Positions 35,586 to 46,909 of a stretch of 64,000 nt of DNA are shown piece after piece (position 1 is the first letter of the stretch; the number at the start of each line of letters is the position of its first letter). The DNA lies in the NCBI GenBank assembly GCA_021234155.1, contig JAJEKV010000019.1:4006356-4070355 (forward strand), written 5' to 3'. The stretch is from Isoetes taiwanensis (taxonomy: Eukaryota > Streptophyta > Lycopodiopsida > Isoetales > Isoetaceae). The notes under the pieces were generated by a model. It was given only the letters and a program-made list of their open reading frames with translations. It did not search any database and was not told where the DNA came from. The position numbers and the translations under genes are program-made.

Positions 35586-36592
35586 TCTTTGTACTATGTA
35601 AGGTCTGTATGAATTTGACTGTACCTATTTTGAGGATTGTAGCCAGTCAATTGTATGAGTTAATGTCACTAACATTCGTGACAATACGTGTGAGATTCCA
35701 TCAGATTTTAGAAACTTTGTTATTTCCTTTACTAGATTTTATAAAGATTTGCAAATTTCTTGAATATTCATCGACCTTTCATAAAGGTGAACACGGTTTT
35801 GATACGCTTGCTACACAAAATCATCCTTGCAAAGTGTGAGGGATTCATTGTGATTAACAATAATGATTCCTCTAGATTCATTTAAGATTCGCAAAGATTC
35901 CCTTCAGATTATTCTTGAAGATTCCCATAGATTCGTTGAGATTCTGTCAAGTTTCGTTAGATTCAAAAAAGACAAACCAATTATAGGTAGATATTAGGTG
36001 GAATATCACCAGTTCTCAATCCAAACAAAGAATGTTATTGCAATTGTGCAAAAATTCACACCTTAATCTTTTGAATGGATATTGGTCCAATTGGAAGATA
36101 CGTTCGCATCATGAGAAAATCATGATGCAAGCTACTCAAGAGCTCAACAAAAGCACAATCCACTCCGATTTAATATACAATTGCTTGGCGAGAAAATGAC
36201 ACATGCAACCTCTTTTGTATGTCCCACCTCTTAATCTTCTTTTCCTTCTAACAACAGGTTGCTGAATTTCCATCTGAGCATGGTCCTCCCCTTCCAATGC
36301 TTTTTCTTTCTTTCTGCTTCTCTTCCTTGAATATTCTCAATTGGCTTTGGCTGCTATTCATTTGCATTAGGAGAATTTCCCATTTGATTAGGATGTTATC
36401 CATCAACAGCATCAACTCCTCTACTCCATTTGATCTTGCGCTTCTATTTTACTTTATTTGGCATTTCAATTGGATGTTGATCCTCACTAAGGTCCTGAGG
36501 CCCATAACTGCACCAGTACCTACAAGCCTAAACATAGAACAGCAAAACAAACGGTGTCATTTGCCAAACAAATGGTGTCATTCAATTCAAGT
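35586..36592. other. Intergenic, no gene recognised
   Basis: Includes a short cluster of AGATTC repeats near 35870-35970 (AGATTCATTTAAGATTCGC...). The plus-strand open frame at 36.3-36.67 kb is Leu/Phe/Ile-rich without motifs and is discounted. Confidence 0.35.
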
Positions 36593-36868
36593 TTACATTG
36601 TGGAATTTAGATGGCTATTCATATCTGGCTTGCTCAAAGAACCAAGCTTCCTGCTTTTACAGACTTTCTTGTAGAAGCTTGTTGGGGAATGGACATTCTT
36701 CATCTCTCCTGCGATAAAATCTGATAAGCGTGTAGTGAGAATGTAGCAAAATTCGGCTGGATCTCCTCTTGCTTTTCTTACTGTCCATTCAAGATCATTT
36801 TGGCTGAACGAACCCTTAGGTGGATTCTGAATCTGGATTGGATTCTGGATCTGAAATACATCCCGCAT
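36593..36868 (-). CDS. Hypothetical protein exon, unrecognised
   Basis: A 91-codon minus-strand frame after a splice-acceptor-like TTCTTTCATAG, with mixed, protein-like composition: an IQIQNP repeat near the start, then KGSFSQNDLEWTVRKARGDP and FCYILTTRLSDFIAGE. An upstream open stretch (about 36970-37080, ending CTTGCAACAG with a GTAAGA donor) could be a 5' exon. I recognise no family. It could be a real small gene, a captured exon or chance. Confidence 0.3.
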   Translation of the reverse strand: MRDVFQIQNPIQIQNPPKGSFSQNDLEWTVRKARGDPAEFCYILTTRLSDFIAGEMKNVHSPTSFYKKVCKSRKLGSLSKPDMNSHLNSTM

Positions 36869-37708
36869 CTACTATGAAAGAACACCACCACAGGAATTTG
36901 GGAAACAAGGCTCATCATTTTGCATGCAAAATTTGAGCAAAACAAAGAAAGGATCATAATTCTTACCTGTTGCAAGCAGCTGCTCGATGGATCAGCCCCA
37001 TAAATCAGCTCTGGCCAGGTTCTATCGATCTTCCATTCCGTTCCAAACCCTAAATCACCGTTCTTGCAAATGAAAAGAGCAGGAGGAGAGTTGCTCAAAC
37101 ATGACTTCCAACAACAATGGTACGGGCAAGTAGCTGGTCTGTACGTAGCGTAGCTGGGTGAATTTATTATGGGATGGATGGCAGAGGGAGGATGGAGGCA
37201 TGGATCCATATGGATCGATTGGATGGGGGCGGAGGCATGTCATATTTGAACCAAGAAAATTATGGTGGTTTAAACATGACCATGGTTGTCAAATAAGGCA
37301 CTCACTTCTTTTTGGTTGCCTTAGCCTTTTTGGTCTGTAATCTTTATGCTTTGAGCCTCTCAGCTTCAGCCCTCATTATTTCTCCATCCGTAGTCTCTCA
37401 TAAATGTTGCATTACTGATGTGGACAAGACCACTCATGTCTAGTCCCTTGCCTTTCCTCCTGGTCTGCACATCTTGTGTTGATTGAGGTTGAGGTAACAA
37501 TGTCCTTGTTGCAGCAGTGGTTTAAGAAGGTTTGTGCATGTTTCCTGGACAGTAACTTGAAGCGTCGCCATGTTCACAGGTTGCTGGCAACCCCATTACC
37601 TCCATGTGAAAACTGTCTTGTTGCACATGGCAGCAGATGTGGTGACCCTCCATGCACACCTAGGGAATTTACATGTTCCACAAGTTGTGGTATGATGTGC
37701 TGGAAGCC

Positions 37709-37737
37709 ATTACCATTGCCATTACCATTGCCAGTGT
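37709..37737 (+). repeat. Hexanucleotide repeat (CATTAC/CATTGC)
   Basis: About five units of CCATTACCATTG-type sequence. Confidence 0.7.
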
Positions 37738-37789
37738 CCACCTGATGTGGAATGTCATTGCCATGGGACACCTCATATCTTATGTGTTC

Positions 37790-39100
37790 AACCTCCACAT
37801 TAGCTGTCGTACATAATAGGTCCTCATCATCTTCTTCGCAACACCCTATCCCGGAGTTCTATTACAGGGGACAGGAAGTAGAGATGGTGCGGAGCTTCAA
37901 GTATCTGGGAATTGATTTCACTACTAACATGCTGTGGGATGAGTGTGTGGAGAGGAGAGCCAGTGCAGGCTGGAAGGCTTTATATGCAGTGCAAAACGCG
38001 TGTTGCCGGATAGATCTCTGTGACTGGGCGAGGAGAGCACACCTGTTTAGGGCTTTGGTTGAGCCGGTGCTGCTATATGGGGTGGAGGTTTGGGGCCCAG
38101 CAGTTAGCAAAAATACGTGGGATAGGTTGGAAAGGGTGCAGAAAGCTTTCTTGACATATAGCTTGGGAGTGAAGGACACCGCATCGTATCATCGATTTTG
38201 TTGTATGAGACGGGGTTACGGCCTTTACAACGATTACGCTATCGCGAAGGCATCTTACTTGCTTCCATAAGGTGGATGGGATGGATGAGCATCGCTTGCC
38301 CCCACAAAGGCCGTGTTGTTAACGCCAGGGCCCCAAATGCTGAAGAGGGTATGGCACGAGCAATCGTAAGGGATGGTTTAGGAGGTGGTCTATGGATTAC
38401 CAACAGATGGTGGCACTGGCAGATTCTGATGCGCAGAATGGGCAATTGGATGCGGGCTATGCTGCCACTCTGTGGGATGCCTCTACTCTTGCAAAGCCCA
38501 AGACAGAGCACTATCACGCTCAGATTAAACCTGGCCTTGAGCATGGACCCCATCGGTACTTGAAAGCACACATCTCTGTGAAGAAACGGAGAGCTATTGC
38601 CGCCATAAGGACGGGTTCCCATTACCTCGAGAATTGAGACAGTCATTTGGGGGTGAATGGCGGGCACGAGATCCCCAGGGAGGAGAGGATATGTCAGTGT
38701 TGTGAGATGCACGTGATAGAGGATGAGCACCATGCCCCCGGCCGGTGCCCAAAGATATGCCCATGTCCGAAAGCAAAGGCACACTGATCTTAGATGCTCT
38801 GACACACCGCTACATCAGTTACTCGCATCACCTATGGTAGCGCGACTGGGAACTTACATCCTGCAGATTTCGGCCGTTAGACTTGCTCTTCTGGGGCATG
38901 GTATTTGAGAGCCTACTGTTAGGGTTTTTCCTCCCAAGTGGGGGTTTTTTCATCCCGGTAGTAGGGTTCTACTGTACAGTTACATTGTTTGTTTTTGGTG
39001 TTGGGGTTTTTGGCTTTTTGCCTGTTCTGTGCCGTCTCATAGGCCTCTGGCCTCCGTGGACGTTAAAATAAACTTCCTTCCTTCCTTCCTTCCTTCCTTT
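37790..39100 (+). mobile_element. 5'-truncated LINE, 3' end with (TTCC)n tail
   Basis: Frames at 37.83-38.27 kb encode YRGQEVEMVRSFKYLGIDF and VEPVLLYGVEVWG, typical of the thumb/post-RT region of non-LTR retrotransposons. Further on, RICQCCEMHVIEDEHHAPGRCP (38.69-38.75 kb) is the Cys-His cluster found near LINE C-termini. Several frame shifts break it. The 3' UTR ends GGCCTCCGTGGACGTTAAAA followed by (TTCC)n (39073-39100). The RT catalytic core is missing. The clade is not L1, judging by the lack of poly-A and the post-RT motifs; which one is open. Confidence 0.7.
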
Positions 39101-39304
39101 ATTATCTTGAGTATATGTTAGGTTCGGTAATACTTTGTGTTAACCTATGGTTTATCCCCTTAGCTTTCATGCAGTCTAAGTGCATCTCCATACAATGAGG
39201 CTTTAGCCTTTGTATTATCAAAGGGGTGAATTCCAGTGGCTTTGAACCAAAGCCTTATATCTTTTGGACTGTCCTATGCAATTGTATAGTGTGCCAGCAT
39301 GCTT

Positions 39305-39448
39305 ATTACTGCTAAGGTTTTTCCTTCGGGGCGGGGGTTTTTTAATCCTGTCAGTAATACGCTTGCTGCTCTCTTTTTGTTTGGGTCCCATAGGCCAATT
39401 GGTCTCCGTGGACGCTAAAAACCTATTCTATTCTATTCTATTCTATTG
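39305..39448 (+). mobile_element. Short retroposon with (TATTC)n tail
   Basis: Starts ATTACTGCTAAGGTTTTTCC and ends GGTCTCCGTGGACGCTAAAA plus (CTATT)n. It matches 42033-42170 from the same start to the same end and carries the 3' signature of the LINE just upstream. Two copies with the same 5' limit suggest either a SINE that borrowed the LINE tail or a preferred truncation point. Confidence 0.6.
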
Positions 39449-40263
39449 CATTAGAGATTAACTCTGCAATCTCCTCCCTCTTTGGTTCTTACCCCTCATC
39501 ATCATGTGCTGACCTCTAAGCCTTTTGAATGCAGCTTTGAAGGGGCAAAGCAGGCAACAACAGGGGGTTGTAACCTGTGGAACATGTGTGGAGGCAGCAA
39601 GGCAAAATGGATGCCATACTCTTTGGCAGCAATATAATCTCTAAGTCGACATGGCTGCTGTGCCCATCTAGAAATATATAATGTGTAAGATCCCCCCTTC
39701 CCCCCAAAAGGAAACCTCATTTGAAAATGTGCAAGCCATGATTTGAATAGTTCTATGGTCATCCATGCATTTGGCTGTATTGCATGGACTGCCTCTTCTT
39801 CACACCTGCTAATATAGTCTGCCTTCATCCTCTTTTCCTTGAATATGTACAAGTCAGGCAGGCCGTAACCTTAGGGACCCTCAAATTTCCTGTTTCAGAC
39901 ATTTTTTTTAAGGTAACTTTACGATCCTAGTTTCTGGTGGCGACGTGGTGGCGCCGCCAAGGTCTGCGCCCGCCCTATTTCTGTCATAAAGATTCCAGAT
40001 CAAGGCCGGTATAACCTGTTTCTAGACATTGCTGGAGCTTCACTGGAACACAAAGTGCTGGAGCTTCCGTGAATTGAGTATCTTCTCATCTGCTCTGTTG
40101 GCCAGAATTCTACAGAAGCTCTATGCACGTTGTTTTCTGTTCCAGTGCCCATACTCCCTGTTTGCCTTCAAATCTAACAAAAAAAAAGAACATGAAAGCT
40201 TGAATCACAGATCAAGCCAAGAACTGATTACAAAGGAAGCCGGATTAAAGGAAGGCTAAGGAA
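39449..40263. other. Spacer before the copia element
   Basis: A 116-codon minus-strand frame at 39502-39852 has no recognised motif. Nothing else supported. Confidence 0.4.
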
Positions 40264-40268
40264 ATTTG

Positions 40269-40610
40269 TGATGCAATTTGATTCCTGAGCAGATTCGTGC
40301 AGCAATACTGCAGCCGAGAGCCCAAGCGGCCTCTTCAAACCTGCCACTGTTATCCCCAAAGTGATCCCTGCTCTGATTCAATTTTAGGTCAGAAGAAAGC
40401 TTGCAGATTAAACTGCAGCCCCTGCAGACTCCCAACACTACTTCTTGTGTAATTGATCTGCTTTCTTTCGAACTGATCCTCTCCTCTCTTATTTCCAGCT
40501 CTACACTGATGGACACGGCTTTCCTTTTTCTCAACCGCTTGGTGTACCCAGCCGGACATGAACACCGATCTTTTATGACATGTGTATTGCAAAGGCTACT
40601 ATTTCTAACA
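40269..40610 (-). repeat. copia 3' LTR (complete, 342 bp)
   Basis: On the minus strand it begins TGTTAGAAATAGTAGCC just after a polypurine tract and ends ...TTGCATCA at 40269, the expected TG...CA. The first ~143 bp match 50071-50213 at about 92% identity. Confidence 0.9.
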
Positions 40611-40623
40611 TTCTCCCCCTTAG
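40611..40623 (-). other. copia polypurine tract
   Basis: Minus-strand AAGGGGGAGAA directly upstream of the 3' LTR, the priming site for plus-strand DNA synthesis. Confidence 0.8.
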
Positions 40624-41066
40624 CCTTTACAATCCGTGACCCCTACTTGGGACTCAGCAATCACTAACTTGGGCCCAGAAAGAACCTTTATGAGCATATC
40701 GGCCTGCTGTAATGCTGTCGATATATATTCCACATTTATCTCCCTCTTTTCCACCTCATCTCGTATGAAATGATGGAGTATTTCAATGTGCTTCGTTTGG
40801 GAGTGATGAACATCGCCAACTCCGCTCTTGTTATCGCAGTATAATATGGTGGCATCTGTTAATAAACTCCCTAATTCTCTAAGCATTCTGCGTAACCAAA
40901 TTATTTCTGATGCCGCTATGGATACTGCTACATATTCGGCTTCTGTGCTAGATTTGGCAACGCACTCTTGCTTCTTGCTTGCCCATGATATTGCAGCATC
41001 TCCAAGTTTACATATATATCCAGAAGTGGACTTCCTTGTCATCAACGTCTCCTCCCTAATCCACAT
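40620..41066 (-). pseudogene. copia RNase H domain
   Basis: Open frame with STSGYICKLGDAAISWASKK, CVAKSSTEAEYVA (the conserved SSTEAEY motif with acidic catalytic residues), YCDNKSG and HSQTKHIEI...HHFIRDEVE, all standard copia RNase H landmarks. It degrades the RNA of the RNA-DNA hybrid. It is offset in frame from the upstream RT. Confidence 0.92.
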
Positions 41067-41694
41067 CTATATACCCAATCTTATTTTCTGCAGATTTTGA
41101 AACACAAATCCCATGTGTCATAGTTCCTTTTAAATACATGATCACCCTCTTTGCCGCCAACCAATGTTGTACTCCCGGATTATTATTGTGTCTGCTAAGT
41201 AAATTGACTGCATACATGATATCCGGCCGAGTACAATTTGCAATATAAAGTAAGCACTCAATCAAAGACCTATATGGTTTTGTTTCCATTTTCTTCACCA
41301 CTTCAAATGTTTTTGGACACATCTCCTTGTAAATCCTTACTCCTGATGCCATCGGTGTTTTTGCCGGATTACAGCCAAGCATTCGGAACCGAGCTAAAAC
41401 TCCTTTGATGTTTTGTTCTTGTGTAAGGTAAAGTACTCCGCCTTCTCTATCTCTTCGAACTTCCATTCCCAGTAACTTCACAAGATCTCCCAAGTTTGTC
41501 ATCTGGAATCGGTTTTTCAACAGATGTTTGCAATTTTCCAGCATGGTTTTGTGATTGCGTACAATGACACAATCGTCTACATAGAGGGCCATAATTAAAC
41601 ATTTATCCCCATCCTTTTTCATGTATAAATTCCCTTCAGTTTTAATTTTATAAATCTGGCGGAGTTCAAGAACCTGTTCATGCACAAATACCAC
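41056..41694 (-). pseudogene. copia reverse transcriptase, C-terminal half
   Basis: Contains the catalytic LYVDDCVIV (YVDD box), LGMEVRRDREGGVLYLTQ and YRSLIECLLYIANCTRPDIM, the usual copia RT end. It is separated from the N-terminal half by a stop/frameshift at about 41700-41770. Confidence 0.93.
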
Positions 41695-41768
41695 TGTCTA
41701 GCTGCTTGTCTAAATCCGTAAATAGCCTTTTTCAATTTGCACACTACTTCATTGCCTTGCTCATATCT

Positions 41769-42008
41769 CTACGGCTGCTCCATATAGATTTCTTCTTCTA
41801 AATCCCCATTCAAAAAAGCGGTCTTAACATCCATATGATTTATCTCCATGTCTTTCTGTACTGCAATCGCAATGAGTGCTCTTAGGCTAGTTATTTTGAC
41901 CATAGAAGAGAAGGTATCTTTATAATCCACGCCTTCTTCTTGGATATATCCTTTTGCAACCAAACGTGCTTTATACTGCTCTATTGATCCATCTGCCTCA
42001 GTAGTCAT
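41769..42008 (-). pseudogene. copia reverse transcriptase, N-terminal half
   Basis: Encodes YKARLVAKGY, the aspartate-bearing MDVKTAFLNGDLEEEIYMEQP and the intervening fingers region. The upstream KWIFKIKRK portion lies beyond the short retroposon inserted at 42033-42170, so RT is split by that insertion. Confidence 0.92.
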
Positions 42009-42032
42009 TATCTCCGCTTGTCTAGTATCATC

Positions 42033-42170
42033 ATTACTGCAAAGGTTTTTCCCTTGAACACCTTTCGAGGCAGGGGTTTTTTAATCCTAGTAGTAATGAT
42101 CGTACTAGCCCATTATATGGGTCCCATGACCTATTGGTCTCCGTGGACGTTAAAAAAACTATTCTATTCT
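42033..42170 (+). mobile_element. Short (TATTC)n-tailed retroposon inside copia RT
   Basis: Starts ATTACTGCAAAGGTTTTTCC and ends GGTCTCCGTGGACGTTAAAA then ACTATTCTATTCT. It is the same family and same 5' limit as 39305-39448. It splits the conserved RT block between KWIFKIKR and YKARLVAKG. No unambiguous target duplication was seen. Confidence 0.7.
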
Positions 42171-42173
42171 TCC

Positions 42174-42963
42174 TTTTGATCTTAAAAATCCATTTACTCC
42201 CCACAACATTCTTATCCTTTGGTCGAGGTACAAGTTCATATGTACCTGTCTTCTTGAATGAATCTAACTCATTCTGCATAGTTTCTTTCCATTTGTCTGC
42301 ATCTTGTCCTTTCATTGCTTGTCCCACCGTCTCTGGTTCCACTGTACAAGATATAATCTTTGGTTTTCGTGGTCTTGTTGTTCTTCCACTCTTTTCACTA
42401 CCGTACATTCCTGTATCAAATGGCACTTCAGCTTTCAGACATTCTGCATCACTTCCTCGGACTCGTCCTGCTGTTCTACTACTTCCTTCTGCTGCTTGGT
42501 GTCCAGTTTTTGGTGCACTATCGACCTCAACAGTCTCATGCACCCCCTCTGATTCAAGTTCCGGCTCATGAGGTGCACTATCAATCTCTATGACCTCATG
42601 CACCTCATCCGGTCCAATGTCAGTCTCAACATCTATAATGTCGGGTTTTATGACTTCATCAGTCTCTGAATCTATGTCTGCTTCATCAAACTTAGGTGTT
42701 GAAACTCCTGTTTCCTCCTCATTACTTTTTAGACCATGTTCCAAATCTTCTGTCGGTATCCATGTCTTAGCTTTATGCTGGTCTAGAGTCCTTCTGTCTC
42801 TATACAGTACACACTCATTAAACACTACATCTCTACTCACATACACTTTGCATGTGACTGGGTCATACAATCTGTATCCATTCGTCTCCTCATCATATCC
42901 TACTAAAAACGTGCACACGCTGCGGTCATCTAGTTTCTTTCTCAATTCTTCTGGTACCAACAT
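42174..42963 (-). pseudogene. copia integrase C-terminus, linker and RT start
   Basis: Starts with CTFLVGYDEETNGYRLYDP and SRDVVFNE (the GKGY/post-integrase region), followed by an acidic variable linker and WKETMQNELDSF...YELVPRPKDKNVVGSKWIFKIKR, the first RT block. Confidence 0.9.
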
Positions 42964-43002
42964 ATAGGCGAGACATCCATAAACTTTAAACCGTCGTACA
43001 GA

Positions 43003-43630
43003 CTATCTTCTCCCTATCCAAACCTCTTCCGGTACTCCATTTTTTACTGCAACTGTGGGTAATCTGTTCTGGATATAACAAGCTGCTGCGACCGCTTCTC
43101 CCCATTGATTGTTTGGTAAACCTGTATGCTTAAGCATGGATCTTGCTGCATCCATAATGGTGCAATTTTTGCATTCTGCTACTCCATTTCGTTGCGGCGT
43201 ATATCTGCAAGTGTATTGTCTTCGTATTCCTCGCATCCGGCAACTCTCCACCAAGGTCAAACCTTAAACGCATAACTTGCAATGATGTCTCCCTTTCAAC
43301 TTCGGCGATATACAATCTAAAAGCATCAAACACTTGATCCTTGGTTTTTAAAAAATAACATTTTGTGCATCTACTGAAATTGTCTATAAATGTAGCAAAA
43401 TAAGACTTAGCGCCACGACTTTCAACTTGCATGGGCCCACACACATCTGAATGCACTAATTTAAGCAATCCATGCGCTCTTCTTCCTTTATTTCTAAAAG
43501 CCAATCTATGCTGTTTTTCTAACATGCACGCTTCGCAGACTTCATCAACCTCAGTGTCTTCAAAATGCAACTCATCCAATAGATTATCCCTTTTAGCAAT
43601 CTTGATATTGTTGTAATTTACATGACCCAA
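43003..43630 (-). pseudogene. copia integrase core
   Basis: Starts with the pre-integrase zinc-finger remnant (GHVNYNNI... CEACMLEKQHR), then HSDVCGPMQVESRGAKSYF and FIDNFSRCTKCYFLKTKDQV (first catalytic Asp in HSDVCGPM), and later YTPQRNGVAE (normally YTPQQNGVAER). A frame shift near 43250 and a broken conserved block (DLGGELPDARNT where FDNGGEF... is expected) mean it is inactive. Confidence 0.9.
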
Positions 43631-43731
43631 CCTTAAGTGCCAAAGTCTTATGTTATCAAGGGAGATACTTCATTGATAGTATCTTTGATTGTTTTAATGT
43701 CTAATTTAAACAAATTCCCTCTCCTTTGAGC

Positions 43732-44064
43732 TTATAGCTTAATATCTCCTTTAATAAACTTGCATCCATATTTATGAAAGAACAAATCATATCCATTATC
43801 TACCAAATTCGCAACTGAAATCAAATTAAATAGCATCCCTGGGGCATATAATATATTTGGCACACTCAAAACATTCTTTCCATTAACTATTAACTGCAAA
43901 TTCCCTTTGCCATGCACTTCCTGCTTTGCTCCATTGCCCATTTATATTGCTTTGAAATCCACATTTGGCTCAATATACTTTAACATACCTGGTGAGCCCA
44001 CTATGGAGACTTCAGCTCCAGAGTCTACAGTTAATATATTAGATTTATCCGAAACTTCCTTCTC
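43732..44064 (-). pseudogene. copia aspartic protease and pre-integrase region
   Basis: Minus-strand reading gives LTVDSGAEVS at about 44010-44040 (the DSGA active site), then MGNGAKQEVHGKGNLQL and VPNILYAPGMLFNLISVANL, standard between protease and integrase. The L1 insertion begins just upstream of the protease. Confidence 0.85.
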
Positions 44065-44078
44065 AATATTGACTTTGG

Positions 44079-45540
44079 TCTTGATTCCATCAAGCATGCC
44101 CCCTTTGGAAACTGGATCTGTGATGCCCTCTGCCCCTGTGCTTGGGAAGGGATCACTTGCTGGTGATGCGCCCTCTTCTAGGGTGCATGTAGCTGATGTG
44201 TCTCCTGGGGTGCCTCTGGATACCTCTCAGGGTGCCAGGGCGGCAGCCCCAAATCCTGTGCGCCCGGCCTGGCGGAGCAATGACACTGTTGCTCGCATCA
44301 CTCGGCCGGGGTTTTCAGATTGGATTAAGCGCAAGGCTCCGGAGTGTAGAACTGCCCGTGTTCAAGAAGCTCAAGTTTGTGGAGGATCATCACTGTTGAC
44401 TTGGCTGAGCTCTTGAGAGACTCCATGGATAGATATTGATCATACCGGGCATGTTCGGACCATTGAGAATCTAGTTTCATTTTGCGGTGTTGGGCTATTT
44501 CACGGGTTACATATTGGACACGAGGAGGTTTAGCTCTTGGCTTCTTTGGACATCGAGGCGGATTGGTTTGCCAGGTATCGGTCTCGAAATTCTTACCAAA
44601 TAATTTCTTCCTAATCATGTTTGAGGCTGAGTCTTCTATGCGGCAATTGGTTAGTCGGGGGTGGATATCGTTGGGTGATTCATATGTGTTGTATCGAGAT
44701 TATACTCGGCAATGTCCACGGTTCTTTTGACGGTTAAAATCCGTGTTGGTTCAGATTCGAGGATCTTCCTCCCGACTGATGGTGCCTGATTTCTTGGTTT
44801 CTATGGCCAATGGCACGGGTATATATTTGGCTCATTCTATTGTGCGGGTCCCCAAGATGCGTGTTGCTCGCTTTTGCTGCGACTGTGCCCACTTCTCTTC
44901 CGGTCGCGTAGTGGTCCCCGGCATTTTCTTTTCGATTGAAGCTTTTGAATGGCTCGAGATCCGGTGGATGTTTCCATCTATTGTGCTACCATTTGACCCC
45001 GTTGATGATCCCGCTAGTCCTGGCTGGTGCTTGTGATGTGGTAGGGGTTGCGGTGTTGTTGATGGGGGCCCGGGATTCCTCGGTTCACGAGGTCTGGCGA
45101 GAGAGGACTCCGTGGTGCGATGAGTGGAGTTGGACGAGGTGGTGTGGTTGGGAGAGGTGGTGTGGGGCCGAGGCCGGGGCAAGCTTCTTCTTGGCCGCCC
45201 TTTGATGGCGCGGGGCTAGGGGCGTGGTGGCTGGGGGGAGGGCCTCGAGATGATTTGGTTGTGGCTAGATCCGAGGGACGGGGTTGTGGTGGGGCTGGTG
45301 ATCCTGGCTGGGGATGTCCCAAAGAGTGGTATGTCTTGAGCATGAGGTGGCTGGAGCAACCCGGTTGGAGGTAGAGACTAGTGTGGCCCATGACTCTATG
45401 GAGGTGCACAGGGGACTTCCAACACGTGTTGGAAGTGGAATATCACGAAGTTGTGGCCCATGACTGCGTGGAGGTGCACAGGGGACTTCCAACACGTGTT
45501 GGAAGTGGAATATCACGTAGAGCGGGCCGTGGGTCACATT
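44079..45540 (+). pseudogene. LINE 5' region and ORF1 remnant
   Basis: A Pro/Ala/Ser-rich open frame starts at the insertion edge (SAPVLGKGSLAGDAPSS...), then short frames encode basic Trp/Phe-containing segments such as LLRDSMDRY. This corresponds to the nucleic-acid-binding ORF1 of plant L1 elements, but I could not see an intact CCHC knuckle and the frame is lost several times. Confidence 0.55.
45382..45518 (+). repeat. Tandem 70-bp duplication, each with a 20-bp palindrome
   Basis: Units 45382-45451 and 45452-45518 differ at a few bases. Each contains the perfect palindrome CTTCCAACACGTGTTGGAAG (45416-45435 and 45486-45505). It lies between the ORF1-like and endonuclease regions of the LINE. 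Confidence 0.85.
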
Positions 45541-45639
45541 CTTTGTGATTAATCCTCGGCTCTAGATGCCGACTCGTGGAGTGGGCTGATGGCCCGGTGG
45601 GTAGGCATGTGGGGCTGGACACTTCTCCTCCGGGATGAA

Positions 45640-46360
45640 TAGGTCGATCCTCGGTTGGAATGTCTTGGGGTGCGGTCCTCTAGTAGTAAGAGGGCCCGTG
45701 TTTCTTTGGCACCCGGCGATGCGTCGATATTGTTTGCATTCGGGAGCATAAGTGTCCTGAGGGTGATATGTCCAGCTCATGAATATGGTTGGTAGGCGGT
45801 TTGGCTTTATTGCTTCTTCTTCTGGGCGGACTAGTGGGGGTACTCTTATTGCTTGGAAGATGGATGTGCAGGTCACATACTCTGCAGCAGACATGTTTGG
45901 TCGGTGGGCAATAATTAAGTGGTTGGAGGGCGGGCAAGAGTGGGGGATTGTTAATGTTTATGCCCCTAATCAGCCTTCTCGGTGGGGTGCTTTGTGGGCC
46001 CTGAGTCAGGAATAAGTTCGCGAGGCCCTTGGTGGGTTGCAGGTTGCTTGGTTGTTGTTAGGGGATTTCAATATGGTAGAGCGAGTAGAAGATCGCCACG
46101 GTTTGGCACACCAAGCTTGTGCGGGGATTTGAGAGGGACCCGGTGGTCTCGTTTGTTGCAGGATTTGGCCTTGGTTGAGGTCCCGGGGACTTGTCTTTCA
46201 CCTATTGTAATAGGCAGATTGGTGCGGGCCGGGCGTATGCTAGGCATGACCGGTGCTATGCTTCCCCATGCGCATTGGATGGTGTGCCCTCTTTGCGCCG
46301 GAGTAACATTCTGTCTACCTCCATTTCTGATCATTACCCTCAGGTTTTGTCCAGTCAGGG
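45640..46360 (+). pseudogene. LINE endonuclease domain
   Basis: Reading across frames: RFGFIASSSGRTSGGTLIAWK, WGIVNVYAPNQPSRW (the conserved NVYAP), LLLGDFNMV (the GDFN metal-binding block) and LSTSISDHYPQV (the SDH catalytic end). This nuclease nicks target DNA to prime reverse transcription. Stops and shifts occur near 46013 and 46150. Confidence 0.88.
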
Positions 46361-46909
46361 TGCGGTTGCCTCTCGGCCTTCTCGGACGGTGTTCCGTTTG
46401 AACACCCGGCTTCTGGCTGATGCGGATTTCTCGGCCCAGTGCCAGGAGTTGTGGCTTGATACCTTTTCATCTCTGAAGGGTATGTCTGGTATGGTGACTG
46501 CGTTGGCCAGGGTGAAGCGTTTTGCTAAGGTCTTTGGTAGGCGTGTGCGCAGGAGCGGCGGGGAGTTACATAGTCTTTATCGGGAGTTGAGAAGATTTGG
46601 GCTGTGACCTTCGATGGCATTAGGGAGAATGCAGTGTTGCAGCGTATTGTTGCTTTGGAGCAGGTTAAAGTGCATGAGGCGCGTGTGAAGGCAGCCCTTA
46701 CCTGGTTGAAGGAGGGGGATACAAGTTCGTCGGTGTTCTTCAGAGCAGCTAGGCAGCGGCGATATGCAGCATCTATGGCGTCCCTTGCTTTGCCTGATGG
46801 CCGGACTTTGGAGGATCCCGCTGAGTTGCAGAGGTATGTGCATGCTCATTTCTCAGGGTTTTTTGCGCAGCGCACTCTTCCCTATGAGCGGGGAGATGCG
46901 GGGAGCTTG

